A DNA stretch of 64,000 bases. It comes from Paracoccus maritimus. Lineage in GTDB: Bacteria > Pseudomonadota > Alphaproteobacteria > Rhodobacterales > Rhodobacteraceae. The position numbers and the translations under genes are program-made. Below, in pieces: positions 45,701 to 54,742 of this stretch; position 1 is the stretch's first letter; every line of letters starts with the position of its first letter. The notes beneath the pieces were generated by a model. That model saw only the letters and a program-made list of their open reading frames with translations, made no database searches and was not told the origin of the DNA. The stretch lies in the NCBI RefSeq assembly GCF_025195095.1, contig NZ_JANAVZ010000003.1, positions 310,001 to 374,000 on the forward strand, written 5' to 3'.

Positions 45701-46510
45701 ATGTCTGCTCAGGCCCCGGTCAAACGCATCACCGTTCCGCAAATCGCCGCCCGCAAGGGCGACACCCCGATCGTCGCGCTGACCGCCTATACCGCGCCCA
45801 TGGCCGCGATGGTCGATGCCCATGCCGAGGTGATCCTTGTCGGCGACAGCCTTGGCATGGTGATCCACGGCCTTCCCTCCACCATCGGCGTCACGCTGGA
45901 CATGATGATCCTGCACGGACAGGCGGTGATGCGCGGCAGCGCGCGCGCGATGGTGGTGATCGACATGCCCTTCGGCAGCTATGAAGAAAGCCCGCAGCAG
46001 GCGTTCCGCAACGCGTCCCGGATCATGTCGGAAACCGGCGCCGGCGCGGTCAAGCTGGAGGGCGGGGCAAGAATGGCCGACACGATCGCGTTCCTGACCA
46101 GCCGTGGCATCCCGGTGATGGGCCATGTCGGCCTGACCCCGCAATCCACCCTGACGATGGGCGGATTCCGGACGCAGGGCCGGGATCAGGCGACATGGCC
46201 CGCCCATGTCGCCGATGCGCAGGCGGTCGAACAGGCCGGGGCATTCTCGCTTGTGGTCGAGGGCGTGATGGAACCGCTGGCCGATCAGATCACCCAGGCC
46301 ATAGCGATCCCGACCATCGGCATCGGCGCTTCGGCACGCTGCGACGGCCAGATCCTGGTCCTTGACGACATGCTGGGCCTGTCGGGCCGCGTGCCCCGCT
46401 TCGTGCAGAAATTCGGCGATCTCGGACCGCGCGCGGAACAGGCCATCGCCGATTATGCCCGCGCCGTCCGCGATCGCAGTTTTCCGGGCCCCGATCAGAC
46501 CTATCGCTGA
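45701..46510 (+). CDS. panB: 3-methyl-2-oxobutanoate hydroxymethyltransferase
   Basis: A 269-residue TIM-barrel enzyme transferring a hydroxymethyl group from 5,10-methylene-tetrahydrofolate to ketoisovalerate, the first committed step to pantothenate. Conserved [31 protein letters not shown] and [20 protein letters not shown] regions are intact. It follows panC directly. The material after its stop codon is decayed. Confidence 0.97.
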   Translation: MSAQAPVKRITVPQIAARKGDTPIVALTAYTAPMAAMVDAHAEVILVGDSLGMVIHGLPSTIGVTLDMMILHGQAVMRGSARAMVVIDMPFGSYEESPQQAFRNASRIMSETGAGAVKLEGGARMADTIAFLTSRGIPVMGHVGLTPQSTLTMGGFRTQGRDQATWPAHVADAQAVEQAGAFSLVVEGVMEPLADQITQAIAIPTIGIGASARCDGQILVLDDMLGLSGRVPRFVQKFGDLGPRAEQAIADYARAVRDRSFPGPDQTYR

Positions 46511-46539
46511 CGGGCACGGAGAACCCTGCTTCGGCAGCC

Positions 46540-46788
46540 ATGCTTCGCCTTTCCGCTTTGTCCCCGCTCCAGGCGCTGCACCGGCCCACGGACGCGGCCG
46601 GGCAATTGCTGGCGCTGTCGGGACCGCGCGCGCCCTATGACGGGCGCCTCGGCGTGATCGAACCCGGCGCCCTTGCGGATCTGCTGGTGATCGACGGCGA
46701 TCCCTCTGCCGATCTGGACTGGCTTGAAGATACCGACAACCTGCGGCTGATGGTCAAGAACGGTCGCGTCCACAAGGACAGCATCTGA
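46540..46788 (+). pseudogene. C-terminal remnant of an amidohydrolase-family protein
   Basis: An 82-codon frame whose residues 22-82 match the very end of metal-dependent amidohydrolases: LLALSGPRAPYDGRLGVIEPGALADLLVIDGDP followed by LRLMVKNGRVHKDSI. Nothing of the catalytic barrel or its metal ligands remains, and the sequence before it is the panB stop. It is best read as the 3' stump left by a deletion, not a working gene. Confidence 0.75.
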
Positions 46789-46799
46789 GGGATTACGGC

Positions 46800-46931
46800 A
46801 TGCCCTGGAACACCGCACTGACGCTTTCGGCCGCCGCGCTGCTGTCCCTGCCCGCGACGGCGGATGCGCAGGATCGCGACCGGCAAGGGCAGATCACCCC
46901 CTATGTCTGGGCGGCACCCGGATCGACATGA
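46800..46931 (+). pseudogene. N-terminal remnant of a secreted or outer-membrane protein
   Basis: A 43-codon frame 11 bases after the amidohydrolase stump. It has a clear signal peptide (MPWNTALTLSAAALLSLPATADA) and then QGQITPYVW, the kind of first beta strand seen in outer-membrane beta-barrel proteins, before a premature TGA. GAGGG precedes the ATG. Only the head of the gene survives. Confidence 0.6.
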
Positions 46932-47172
46932 CCATGGCTGGCCCGCTTGTCGGGGTCAGCCTGCGGTGCTAGCGCCGCGAACGCGTCCGGGAATCCGCGT
47001 CGGGCCTGCGCAACGCGCGCAAGCTGTGTACGCGCTGTGCACGCCCGGTGCACGCGCTGTGCACGGTTGGTGCAGCGAAAATCCCTGCATTTGCTGGGGG
47101 GTCGGGCGATACGCCGGAAGATCCGTTGCGCGCACAGCCCATGCAACGCGCGCCCGTGTTGCGCGGCCTGGC
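46932..47172. other. Non-coding decayed segment with palindrome array
   Basis: Together with the stump before it, this is the longest stretch (46789-47172) with no intact gene. It contains the 11-bp-period GTGCAC array (47026-47075), two copies of GCAACGCGCGC (47010-47020 and 47143-47153) and several GTTGCGCG motifs. I see no gene in it. Confidence 0.6.
47026..47075. repeat. Array of five 6-bp palindromes with exact 11-bp period
   Basis: GTGTAC (47026), GTGCAC (47037), GTGCAC (47048), GTGCAC (47059) and GTGCAG (47070) start exactly 11 bases apart. The three central copies are perfect palindromes and the outer two differ by one base. The five-base spacers alternate partly (GCGCT, GCCCG, GCGCT, GGTTG), hinting at a 22-bp higher unit. 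The period is not a multiple of three, so it is not a coding repeat. All copies lie on one face of the helix, as expected of a multi-site protein-binding region, but a simple tandem duplication is also possible. Confidence 0.7.
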
Positions 47173-48348
47173 TCAGGCGGCACGTTCGGCAGGTTCGTCC
47201 TCCTCTGCGGCCGCGAAATCCGCCGTCCGTGCCAGCGGCGACAGCAGCAGCGGCACCATCAGCAACGCCGCCAGCCCAAGATAGATCGACGAAAAGCTCA
47301 TCCGTTCGGCCAGCCAGCCGATCGTGCCGGGCGCCAGCAAGATACCGGAATAGCCCATGGTCGTGACCACCGAAAGCCCGATCCCGTTGGCCAGACCCGG
47401 CAGGTTGCCCGCCGCGGAAAACGCGATCGGCACCAGATTGGCGATGCCGATCCCCGCCAGCGCGAACCCCGTGATCGCCAGCGCCGGTGTGCCCGCCATC
47501 CCGGCGATTCCCATTCCGGCGATCGCGACAAGCGCGCTCAGCCGCAACATGCTGACCGCGCCAAGGCGGTGACGCAGCGCATCGCCCAGAAAGCGCATCA
47601 CCGCCATCGTCGCCGCGCATCCCGCGAAACCCCAGCCCGCCAGCGACAGGGACGCGCCCATCTCGCGCTGCAGATAGACCGCGGCCCAGTCAAGGATCGC
47701 ACCTTCCGGCACCATGCAGCACAGCGCCATGAAGCCGATCACATAGGGCAAGGGCTGGCGCGGCAACCGCAGCGGCGCCGCGGCCGCGCCCCCCGCTACG
47801 GGCGCGTCTTGCAGCACGCGCGGCAGGATGACGGCAAGCCCGGCAGCCAGCAGCAAGGTCACGGCCACCGCGTGCCAGACCTCACCCAGCAGGGTGATCG
47901 CCATGCCGCCAAAGCCCGCGCCGACAACGCCGCCAAGGCTCCAGAATCCGTGGCACGACGACATGATCGCCCGTCTGCGGCCCCGTTCGACCGCGACCGC
48001 ATTGGCATTCATCGCGACGTCCATCGCCCCGATCATCCCACCGAACAGGAAGACCGTTGCCATCGTGGCGATCAGGTTCGGCGAGACTGAAATCAGCAGC
48101 AATGTCGGGACCGCAAGCAGCGCCGCCAGACGCACCGCACGGGCCGATCCACGGCGTGCCGTCAGGGCGCCGAAGACCGGCATGATGGTGATCGAACCCA
48201 ACCCCAGAACCAGCACGATCCCGCCAGCGACAGCCTCGGATATATCCAGCCGCTGCATCAGTACAGGCAATTTCGGAGCCCAGCTTCCGACCATCAAACC
48301 GTTGAGAAAGAACAATCCCGACACGGCCGCCCTCGCGGACATTACCAT
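47173..48348 (-). CDS. MFS transporter (YbjJ-like)
   Basis: A 391-residue inner-membrane protein with about twelve transmembrane helices. The N-terminal LFFLNGLMVGSWAPKLP and the loop GALTARRGSARAVR match YbjJ-type MFS proteins, whose substrates are not established. It ends with a short acidic tail (AEEDEPAERAA). ATG at 48348 is used; a TTG four codons earlier and an ATG two codons later are alternatives. The palindrome array lies just beyond its 3' end. Confidence 0.85.
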   Translation of the reverse strand: MVMSARAAVSGLFFLNGLMVGSWAPKLPVLMQRLDISEAVAGGIVLVLGLGSITIMPVFGALTARRGSARAVRLAALLAVPTLLLISVSPNLIATMATVFLFGGMIGAMDVAMNANAVAVERGRRRAIMSSCHGFWSLGGVVGAGFGGMAITLLGEVWHAVAVTLLLAAGLAVILPRVLQDAPVAGGAAAAPLRLPRQPLPYVIGFMALCCMVPEGAILDWAAVYLQREMGASLSLAGWGFAGCAATMAVMRFLGDALRHRLGAVSMLRLSALVAIAGMGIAGMAGTPALAITGFALAGIGIANLVPIAFSAAGNLPGLANGIGLSVVTTMGYSGILLAPGTIGWLAERMSFSSIYLGLAALLMVPLLLSPLARTADFAAAEEDEPAERAA

Positions 48349-48423
48349 GCGCGCCCCCAATTCAATCAGTTACCGTCCATACTCGGGACGCCGCAGCGTC
48401 CGCATTCCGGCGCGTGTCGCGCG

Positions 48424-49425
48424 TCACAACATGCTGGGCACGACCAGATCGGGCGGGCGATGCCCGTCGGCGAAGGTCTTGATGTTGATGATCACCTTCT
48501 CGCCCATTTCTGCGCGTCCCTCGGCGGTGGCGCTGCCCATGTGGGGCAACAGCACGACGTTCGGCAGTTCGCGCAGTCGCGGATTGATCTCGTGGCCATG
48601 TTCGAACACATCCAGACCGGCGCCCGCGATCTCGCCCGCGCGCAGCATCCGTGTCAGCGCATTCTCGTCGATGACCTCGCCGCGCGATGTGTTGACGATC
48701 ACCGCCGACGGCTTCAGCAGTTTCAGCCGCCGCGCATTCAGCAGATGGAAGGTCGATGGTGTGTGCGGAGCATTGACGCTGATCACATCCATCCGGGCCA
48801 GCATCTGGTCCAGACTTTCCCAATAGGTCGCCTGCAATTCCTCTTCGATCTCGGCACGCAACCGTTTGCGGTTGTGATAGTGAACCTGCATCCCGAAGGC
48901 GTTCGCGCGACGTGCCACGGCCTGACCGATCCGGCCCATGCCCAGGATGCCAAGGCGCCGCCCCCCGACACGCCCGCCCAGATGCGCCGTAGGTGCCCAG
49001 CCCTTCCAGCGGCCGGCCTGCATTTCCGCCAGGCCTTCCGGGATCTTGCGGGTCACGGCAAGGATCAGCGCCAGCGTCATGTCGGCGGTGTCTTCGGTGA
49101 CCACCCCAGGCGTGTTGCTGACCAGAACGCCGCGCTGTCGTGCCGTCTGGACATCAATGTGATCGACCCCGGCACCGTAATTGGCGATCAGCTTCAACCG
49201 CTCGCCGGCCTGGGCCAGCAGGTTGGCATCGATCTGGTCGGTCACCGTCGGCACAATTACGTCCGCGTTCTGCATCGCCGAGGCCAGCTCCTCGCGGCTC
49301 AGCTTTCGGTCGTCATCGCGCAGCACCACGTCGAAAAGCTCTTTCATGCGGGTCTCGACCGCTTCGGGCAGGCGACGGGTGACGGCGACGCGCAGCTTCT
49401 GGCGCAATGGCTGGGGGCTGTGCAT
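48424..49425 (-). CDS. D-2-hydroxyacid dehydrogenase (glycerate/glyoxylate reductase type)
   Basis: A 333-residue NAD(P)-dependent dehydrogenase. Rossmann motif GILGMGRIGQAVARR, catalytic Arg in NTSRGEVID, Glu in LDVFEHGHEI and His in LLPHMGSAT. The basic NRKRL after beta-strand 2 suggests NADPH may be used. Probable reactions are hydroxypyruvate/glyoxylate reduction. The frame is open to 49713, but ATG 49425 gives the family N-terminus. It lies 75 bases upstream of the MFS gene on the same strand. Confidence 0.92.
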   Translation of the reverse strand: MHSPQPLRQKLRVAVTRRLPEAVETRMKELFDVVLRDDDRKLSREELASAMQNADVIVPTVTDQIDANLLAQAGERLKLIANYGAGVDHIDVQTARQRGVLVSNTPGVVTEDTADMTLALILAVTRKIPEGLAEMQAGRWKGWAPTAHLGGRVGGRRLGILGMGRIGQAVARRANAFGMQVHYHNRKRLRAEIEEELQATYWESLDQMLARMDVISVNAPHTPSTFHLLNARRLKLLKPSAVIVNTSRGEVIDENALTRMLRAGEIAGAGLDVFEHGHEINPRLRELPNVVLLPHMGSATAEGRAEMGEKVIINIKTFADGHRPPDLVVPSML

Positions 49426-49639
49426 GTGAACCTCACTTTCTCGAAGTCGTGTGGGCGGCACACTTCCAATGCCGGGCGGCTTTTGGCAAACTGCCCGCGT
49501 TGCGACGCAGGCACAAGACCCCAGCGCGACGCTTGCCGCTAACGAGCACCGGGCCGGTGCACAGCGCGGTGGCGCCGACCGTGATGGGGCGGAAATTTTG
49601 GGGCCGATCGGGATCCCGATCGACAGGAACGGAAGACAG

Positions 49640-50299
49640 ATGAACAGACGGGCGTGTGGACGGCACCTTGCGGCAATGGCGGCGGCTGTGGTGATGGTGG
49701 TAACGACAGGCATCGTCGCGTTACCCGCCCTTGCAGGCCAGATCGTGGCCGCGCCTCAGGATGGACCCACCGCGATGCAGGATGCGTCCTGGTATCAGGC
49801 GCAGCTTCAGCTTCGATCCCGGTCAGCCAATGCGCGCGTGATCCGCGTCCAGAGCCAGGCCGAACCGGGCATGCGAGGCCCGGTCACGAATCTGCCGCTG
49901 CCACGCTATGTCAGCCTGAAGGGCAACGAGGGCAATGCAAGACGCGGCCCCAGCCTGTCCCATCGAATCGATTGGGTCTTCCGCCATGCCGGGATGCCTT
50001 TGCGGGTGGTCGCCGAGTTCGGCCACTGGCGCAGGGTCGAGGACAAGGACGGCGCCGGTGGATGGGTGCATTACGCGCTGCTATCGGGGGTCCGGACCGC
50101 CCTTGTGACCCAGGACATGGTGCAGTTGCGAAACCGCCCCGATCCTGATGCGGATGTCGTCGCAAAGGCGGAAACCGGCGCGATCGTCAGACTGGGCGAA
50201 TGCAATCCCGGCTGGTGCCGCATTTCGGGCGGCGGTCAGCGGGGATGGGTTCCCAAACAGGCGATCTGGGGTGTCGATCCCCAGGAAATCCGCGACTGA
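49640..50299 (+). CDS. Secreted bacterial SH3-domain protein
   Basis: A 219-residue protein with a signal peptide or membrane anchor at residues 10-33, then two SH3-like repeats (about 90-150 and 155-210): NARRGPSLSHRIDWVF with GHWRRVEDKDGAGGWVH, and LRNRPDPDADVVAK with WCRISGGGQRGWVPK. Such SH3_4 proteins bind peptidoglycan or partner proteins in the periplasm. The open frame extends upstream without family support; ATG 49640 has GGAAG before it. It converges on the M3 peptidase gene. Confidence 0.87.
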   Translation: MNRRACGRHLAAMAAAVVMVVTTGIVALPALAGQIVAAPQDGPTAMQDASWYQAQLQLRSRSANARVIRVQSQAEPGMRGPVTNLPLPRYVSLKGNEGNARRGPSLSHRIDWVFRHAGMPLRVVAEFGHWRRVEDKDGAGGWVHYALLSGVRTALVTQDMVQLRNRPDPDADVVAKAETGAIVRLGECNPGWCRISGGGQRGWVPKQAIWGVDPQEIRD

Positions 50300-50333
50300 C
50301 AGGGTCGGCCAAGGCCGCAATCTGCGCGCGGCC

Positions 50334-50355
50334 GCGCGCCGCGACCGCGGCGCGC
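50334..50355. terminator. GC hairpin between convergent SH3 and M3 peptidase genes
   Basis: GCGCGCCGC (50334-50342) pairs with GCGGCGCGC (50347-50355) across a GACC loop, a 9-bp stem. An overlapping 16-bp perfect palindrome (GCGCGCGGCCGCGCGC, 50324-50339) lies beside it. There is no U-run; a bidirectional stop is the likeliest role. Confidence 0.45.
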
Positions 50356-50441
50356 CAACGCCCGTCCGGCAGGACGCCGACCGCGATGTCGGCACGCCCC
50401 CTTCCTTTGGTCACTCCACCTCGGCACGTTCGCCGGGCAGA

Positions 50442-52466
50442 TCAGGCCAGCCCCCGCCCCTTCAGCAGCGGGTCGATGCCCGGCATGCGTTGCCGGAACG
50501 CGATCCAGAGCTGGTCTGCCGGGGCCGAACCGCCGCGCGACAGGATCGTATCCTCCAGTCGCCGGGCGGTTTCGGCATCAAAGATGTCCCCTGTCTCCTC
50601 GAATGCGGCGAATGCATCCGCGTCCATGACCTCGGACCACAGATAGCTGTAATAGCCGCTGGCATAGCTGTCGCCCGCAAAGACATGCGCAAAATGCGGC
50701 GAGGCGTGACGCATCGGGATTGCATCGGGTGCGCCGAGTTCCGCCAGGAACTCGGCCTGGCGGGCCATCGGATCGGCCGGCGGATCGCCACGATGCAAGG
50801 CCAGATCGACCAGCGCGCTTTCCAGATACTCCGTGGTCGAGAAGCCGGCATCGGCCTTGCCCGCCGCGATCACCCGGTCCCGCAGATCTGCCGGGATCGG
50901 CGCGCCGGTCACATTGTGGCGCGCATGCGCGTCCAGCACCTGAGGCTGTTCCAGCCAGTGTTCGTATAGCTGGCTGGGCAGTTCGACGAAATCCTGGGCC
51001 ACGGATGTGCCGGAAATCGACGGCCAGGCAACATCGGACAGGATGTGATGCGTGGCATGCCCGAATTCGTGGAACAGCGTATGGGCGTCGTCCCAGGACA
51101 GGAACGCGGGCCGACCCGGTTCCTCGGGCGGAGTGAAGTTGCAGACATTGACGACGATCGCCCGCTGCCCCGCGCCGATCCGGTGCTGGGATTGCAGCGA
51201 CGAACACCACGCGCCGGACCGTTTGCCGGGCCGGGCGAAATAGTCGCCCACGAACACCGCCATCAGCCGCCCGTCGCGCGTGACACGCCATGCCCGGACA
51301 TCGTTGGACCACAGTGGCGCGTCGATCGGATGAAACTTCAGCCCGAACAGCCGGCCCGCCACGTCGAAGACCGCGCCCAGCATCGCATCCAGCGTCAGAT
51401 AGGGCTTTACCTCGTCGGGATCGACATCATGTTCGCGCCGCAGCAACCGCTGGGAATAGAAACGCCAGTCCCATGCCTCGAACGGGCCGTTGACACCATC
51501 CTCGCGCGCCAGCGCGACCAGCTTCGCCTGATCTTCGGCGGCGCGTCGCGTCGCCGGTTTCCAGACCCGGTCCAGCAGATCCCGGACCCGCGCCGGCGTT
51601 CCCGCCATTTCCGGTTCCAGCTTGTAGGTCGCGAAATCCGGGTAGCCCAGAATCTGCGCCCGCTCGTGGCGCAGCGACAGGATTTCCGCGATCAGTGGCA
51701 GATTGCTGGTTGCCTCGCCGCCCGCCCCCTGACCCGATCCCCGCGCTGTCCACGCACGGAACGCAACTTCTCGCAAGGCCCGGTCCTCTGCATGTTCCAG
51801 AAACGGCACGATCAGCGACCGATTCAGGGTCACCACCTGACCGTCAAGACCGCGCTCGCGCGCGGCGGCGCGCATTGCGCGGACCAGCCAATCGGGCAGA
51901 CCAGCCAGTCGGTCTTGCGGGACTGGCAGGACGTAATCGCGTTCATCAGCCAGCACATTCTGCGCGAACTGTGTCGTCAAGACCGCCATGCGGCTGCGGA
52001 TTTCGGCCATCCGGTCGCGTGCCGCACCACTCAGCCCAGCACCTGCACGCGTCAGATCGCGCAACGCCAATTCGACAATGCGCCGATCCTCGGCAGGCAA
52101 TGCCTCGGCCTGATCCGCGACAAGACGGACCCGGGCGAACAGCCTTGGATCCATGCTGATCTTGCTGCCATATTCGGCAAGCCGTGGCGCGAAATCCCGT
52201 TGAAGGGCCTGCCGCGCCGCGGTCGAATCGACGGAAGCCAACGTGTAGAACACCGACAAGACCCGGTTCAGGCCCTCATCCGCGGTCTCCATCGCCGCGA
52301 CGGTATTCTGAAAGCTGGCAGGTTCGGGATTGGCGGCAATCGCCTCCATGGCGGCTTCGGCGGCGGCCAGTTCGCGATCAAAGGCGGGCGCGAAATCGGC
52401 ATCCCCGATCAGGTCGAATCGCGGCAGGCCTTCGGGGCCGGTCCAACGGGTCAGTTCGGAATTCAT
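50442..52466 (-). CDS. M3 family oligopeptidase (Dcp/OpdA-like)
   Basis: A 674-residue zinc metallopeptidase. The HEFGH active-site motif is near residue 462 (LFHEFGHATHH), with the third ligand region downstream. N-terminal helical segment and the M3 repeat-like regions (RRMAxAxxxA) are seen, and there is no signal peptide, so it acts in the cytoplasm on short peptides. ATG 52466. Dcp and OpdA are hard to tell apart by eye; the length fits both. Confidence 0.93.
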   Translation of the reverse strand: MNSELTRWTGPEGLPRFDLIGDADFAPAFDRELAAAEAAMEAIAANPEPASFQNTVAAMETADEGLNRVLSVFYTLASVDSTAARQALQRDFAPRLAEYGSKISMDPRLFARVRLVADQAEALPAEDRRIVELALRDLTRAGAGLSGAARDRMAEIRSRMAVLTTQFAQNVLADERDYVLPVPQDRLAGLPDWLVRAMRAAARERGLDGQVVTLNRSLIVPFLEHAEDRALREVAFRAWTARGSGQGAGGEATSNLPLIAEILSLRHERAQILGYPDFATYKLEPEMAGTPARVRDLLDRVWKPATRRAAEDQAKLVALAREDGVNGPFEAWDWRFYSQRLLRREHDVDPDEVKPYLTLDAMLGAVFDVAGRLFGLKFHPIDAPLWSNDVRAWRVTRDGRLMAVFVGDYFARPGKRSGAWCSSLQSQHRIGAGQRAIVVNVCNFTPPEEPGRPAFLSWDDAHTLFHEFGHATHHILSDVAWPSISGTSVAQDFVELPSQLYEHWLEQPQVLDAHARHNVTGAPIPADLRDRVIAAGKADAGFSTTEYLESALVDLALHRGDPPADPMARQAEFLAELGAPDAIPMRHASPHFAHVFAGDSYASGYYSYLWSEVMDADAFAAFEETGDIFDAETARRLEDTILSRGGSAPADQLWIAFRQRMPGIDPLLKGRGLA

Positions 52467-52603
52467 GGGCGTGGCTCCTGTCTTTGCAGTGACCCTAATC
52501 AGGATTGCGCGTGATCGAAACCATCTGCTGCGGTCTTGATCATGCTGAAGGACTGCTGCGGCAGGATGAACGAAGACGAACGGGCATCGGCGACCGGTCG
52601 CGA

Positions 52604-53647
52604 TCAGTGGCTAATCTTGGACCCGCAGACGTCACAATCGGCGCGAGCCTGGGTGCGGACCATCCGGGTTTCGCCGTAAAGCCCGTCAAAGATCAGCATT
52701 CTGCCCCGTAGGCCCTCGCCCGCGCCGGTCAGATGCTTGATCGCCTCAAGCGCCATCAGGCTGCCGATGACGCCGGGCAGCGCGCCCACGACGCCCGCCT
52801 CGGCGCAGGCAGGGGCCAGACCCGGCGCTGGTGCCACCGGAAACAGGCAACCAAGGCACGGGCCCCCGCGCGCAGGGTCATACAGCGTCACCTGCCCCTC
52901 CCACTGGGCGATCGCGCCGGCGATCAGTGGGACGCCCGCGCCTACGCAGGCCCGGTTGATCGCCTGCCGCGCGGCAAAGCTGTCGGTGCCGTCGATGATC
53001 AGATCGTGCTGGCTGACCAGATCCACATCCTCGGCCGTGACGCGGCGCAGCAGCGGCGAGACCGAGACATGCCGGTTCAACGCGGACATCGCCTGTGCAG
53101 CGGCGCGCGCCTTTGGCTGACCGCGCTGATCGCTGCGGAAGATCACCTGCCGTTGCAGGTTGGACAGGCTGACTGTGTCGTCGTCTGCCAGGGTGATCCG
53201 CCCGACGCCCGCAGCCGCCAGATACAGGCAGACCGGCGCACCCAGCCCGCCCGCACCGACGATCAGCACGCGCGCGTCCCGCAGCCGCATCTGGCCCGCG
53301 CCGCCGATCTCGCGCAGGACCAGATGCCGGGCATAGCGATCCAGTTCCTCGTCCGACATCGGTCCGTCTTCGACCGGCTTCGTCAGGGACGGCGTTTCGG
53401 GCGCTTTCGCGCGCAGCCGCGACAATGCGGCACGATACAGCAGGATCAGCGCGACCACAGCACCGGCGACCAGCCATTGTGGTGCCGTCCCGCCCGTCGC
53501 CCGCGCCGCAGCGCTGCCGGGCAACAATGCCAGCAACAGCACCAGCCCCAGCCACAGGCAGCCCAGCATTGCCAGCACGATCCGCCCCGGAAGACGCAAG
53601 AAAAGCGCCAGCACCGCCAGACCGGCCAGCAGCCACACACCCAGCAT
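52604..53647 (-). CDS. MoeB/ThiF-type adenylyltransferase with N-terminal membrane anchor
   Basis: A 347-residue protein. Residues 1-80 hold three hydrophobic segments (about 3-19, 22-43 and 57-76), which MoeB and ThiF of E. coli lack. From residue 97 (MSDEELDRYARHLVLREIGG) a normal E1-like domain follows, with GAGGLGAP at 131-138, the DGTDSFAARQ region and zinc cysteines GPCLGC and CDVCG. These enzymes adenylate the C-terminus of a sulfur-carrier protein (MoaD/ThiS). ATG overlaps the dut stop (TGATG). A start at residue 97 would give a soluble protein, but the longer frame has better coupling. Confidence 0.85.
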   Translation of the reverse strand: MLGVWLLAGLAVLALFLRLPGRIVLAMLGCLWLGLVLLLALLPGSAAARATGGTAPQWLVAGAVVALILLYRAALSRLRAKAPETPSLTKPVEDGPMSDEELDRYARHLVLREIGGAGQMRLRDARVLIVGAGGLGAPVCLYLAAAGVGRITLADDDTVSLSNLQRQVIFRSDQRGQPKARAAAQAMSALNRHVSVSPLLRRVTAEDVDLVSQHDLIIDGTDSFAARQAINRACVGAGVPLIAGAIAQWEGQVTLYDPARGGPCLGCLFPVAPAPGLAPACAEAGVVGALPGVIGSLMALEAIKHLTGAGEGLRGRMLIFDGLYGETRMVRTQARADCDVCGSKISH

Positions 53648-54117
53648 CAACCGGCCCCGGTCGAGCCGAAGCCACCGGCGCCACGTGGCGTCGCATCGAC
53701 CTGTCCGACCTCGAGAAAAGTGACCTGTGGCGCGGGTGCCGCGACCATCTGGGCGATCCGGTCGCCGTGCGCCACGTGAAATGTCTGGTCCCCGAGATTG
53801 ATCAGGATCACCCCCAGCATGCCGCGATAATCGCTGTCGATCGTACCAGGTGCATTCACCAGCCCGATTCCGTGCTTCAGCGCCAACCCCGAACGTGGCC
53901 GGACCTGCACTTCCCAACCTGCCGGGATCTCTAGGATCAGCCCGGTCGGGATCAATGCACGCGCGCCGGGCTGCAGATCGATGCCCTGACGCAGCTCGGC
54001 GGTGAAATTCGCGCGCAGATCCGCCCCGGCCGCGCCTGGCGTCGCATATGACGGAAGAGGGATCGAATGGTCGGATCCTTCGCTGCGCTTGATCCTGATC
54101 TGCGTCGGTTGCGTCAT
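53647..54117 (-). CDS. dut: dUTP diphosphatase
   Basis: A 156-residue trimeric dUTPase that removes dUTP and makes dUMP for dTMP synthesis. All five family motifs are present: [32 protein letters not shown] and the C-terminal [13 protein letters not shown] at 54117 ([10 protein letters not shown]). It is translationally coupled to the MoeB-like gene and follows infC on the same strand after a terminator. Confidence 0.97.
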   Translation of the reverse strand: MTQPTQIRIKRSEGSDHSIPLPSYATPGAAGADLRANFTAELRQGIDLQPGARALIPTGLILEIPAGWEVQVRPRSGLALKHGIGLVNAPGTIDSDYRGMLGVILINLGDQTFHVAHGDRIAQMVAAPAPQVTFLEVGQVDATPRGAGGFGSTGAG

Positions 54118-54140
54118 CTCACCCTCGTATCCAAGACAAA

Positions 54141-54166
54141 GGCCGCGCGGCAATGCCTGCGCGGCC
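54141..54166 (-). terminator. Terminator hairpin between infC and dut
   Basis: GGCCGCGC (54141-54148) and GCGCGGCC (54159-54166) form an 8-bp stem, extended by GGC/GCC (54149-54151, 54155-54157) with one bulged base. On the minus strand it is followed by TTTGTCTTGG. It sits after the infC stop and before dut. Confidence 0.65.
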
Positions 54167-54202
54167 CGATTTCTGCGGCGTCGGTCAGATCAGCGCGACT
54201 GT

Positions 54203-54742
54203 TCAGCGCGGCGCGATCATCATCACCATCTGGCGGCCTTCCAGCTTTGGCATGGATTCGACCTTGCCCGCCTCGCCGACATCGTCACGGACGCGGTTCA
54301 GCAGATCGACACCCAGATCCTGATGGGCCATCTCGCGACCGCGGAAGCGCAGGGTGACCTTCACCTTGTCGCCGCCTTCAAGAAACTTCATCACGTTGCG
54401 CATCTTCACATCATAGTCGTGGGTGTCGGTTCCCGGACGGAACTTGACCTCCTTGATGTCGATGACCTTCTGCTTCTTGCGCGCCTCGGCCTCTCGCTTC
54501 TGCTGTTCGTACTTGAACTTGCCAAGGTCCATGACCTTGCAGACGGGCGGGGTCGCGTTGGGCGAAATCTCGACCAGATCCAGTCCGCTGTCCCTTGCCA
54601 TCTCCAGCCCGACCGAGGGCGGCACGACACCGACATTCTCTCCTTCAGGGCCGATCAGGCGAATCTCGGCGACGCGAATGCGTTCATTCACGCGGGGTCC
54701 GGTGTCACGGGTGGGCGGTGCGTTATGCGGGCGACGAGCTAT
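54203..54742 (-). CDS. infC: Translation initiation factor IF-3, ATA start
   Basis: IF-3, which binds the 30S subunit and checks start codons. Both domains are intact: N-terminal [14 protein letters not shown] and linker region [16 protein letters not shown]-terminal [14 protein letters not shown] and [14 protein letters not shown]. No ATG precedes the conserved N-terminus (ARRPHNAPP...). Instead an ATA at 54742 follows AAAGGAG by the right distance, giving 179 residues. infC is known for rare start codons (AUU, AUA, AUC) that IF-3 itself discriminates against, so autoregulation is likely. A GTG start at 54691 would drop 17 conserved residues. Confidence 0.94.
   Translation of the reverse strand: MARRPHNAPPTRDTGPRVNERIRVAEIRLIGPEGENVGVVPPSVGLEMARDSGLDLVEISPNATPPVCKVMDLGKFKYEQQKREAEARKKQKVIDIKEVKFRPGTDTHDYDVKMRNVMKFLEGGDKVKVTLRFRGREMAHQDLGVDLLNRVRDDVGEAGKVESMPKLEGRQMVMMIAPR

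Noticed and set aside
47026..47075. Palindrome array considered as a CRISPR-like repeat
   Set aside because: The units are 11 bp with 5-bp spacers, far too short for repeats and spacers of a CRISPR array, and no cas gene is near.
46864..48090. Open frame of 408 codons on the plus strand over the scar and the MFS gene
   Set aside because: Mostly antisense to the MFS transporter; the part in the scar is Arg/His-rich without similarity.
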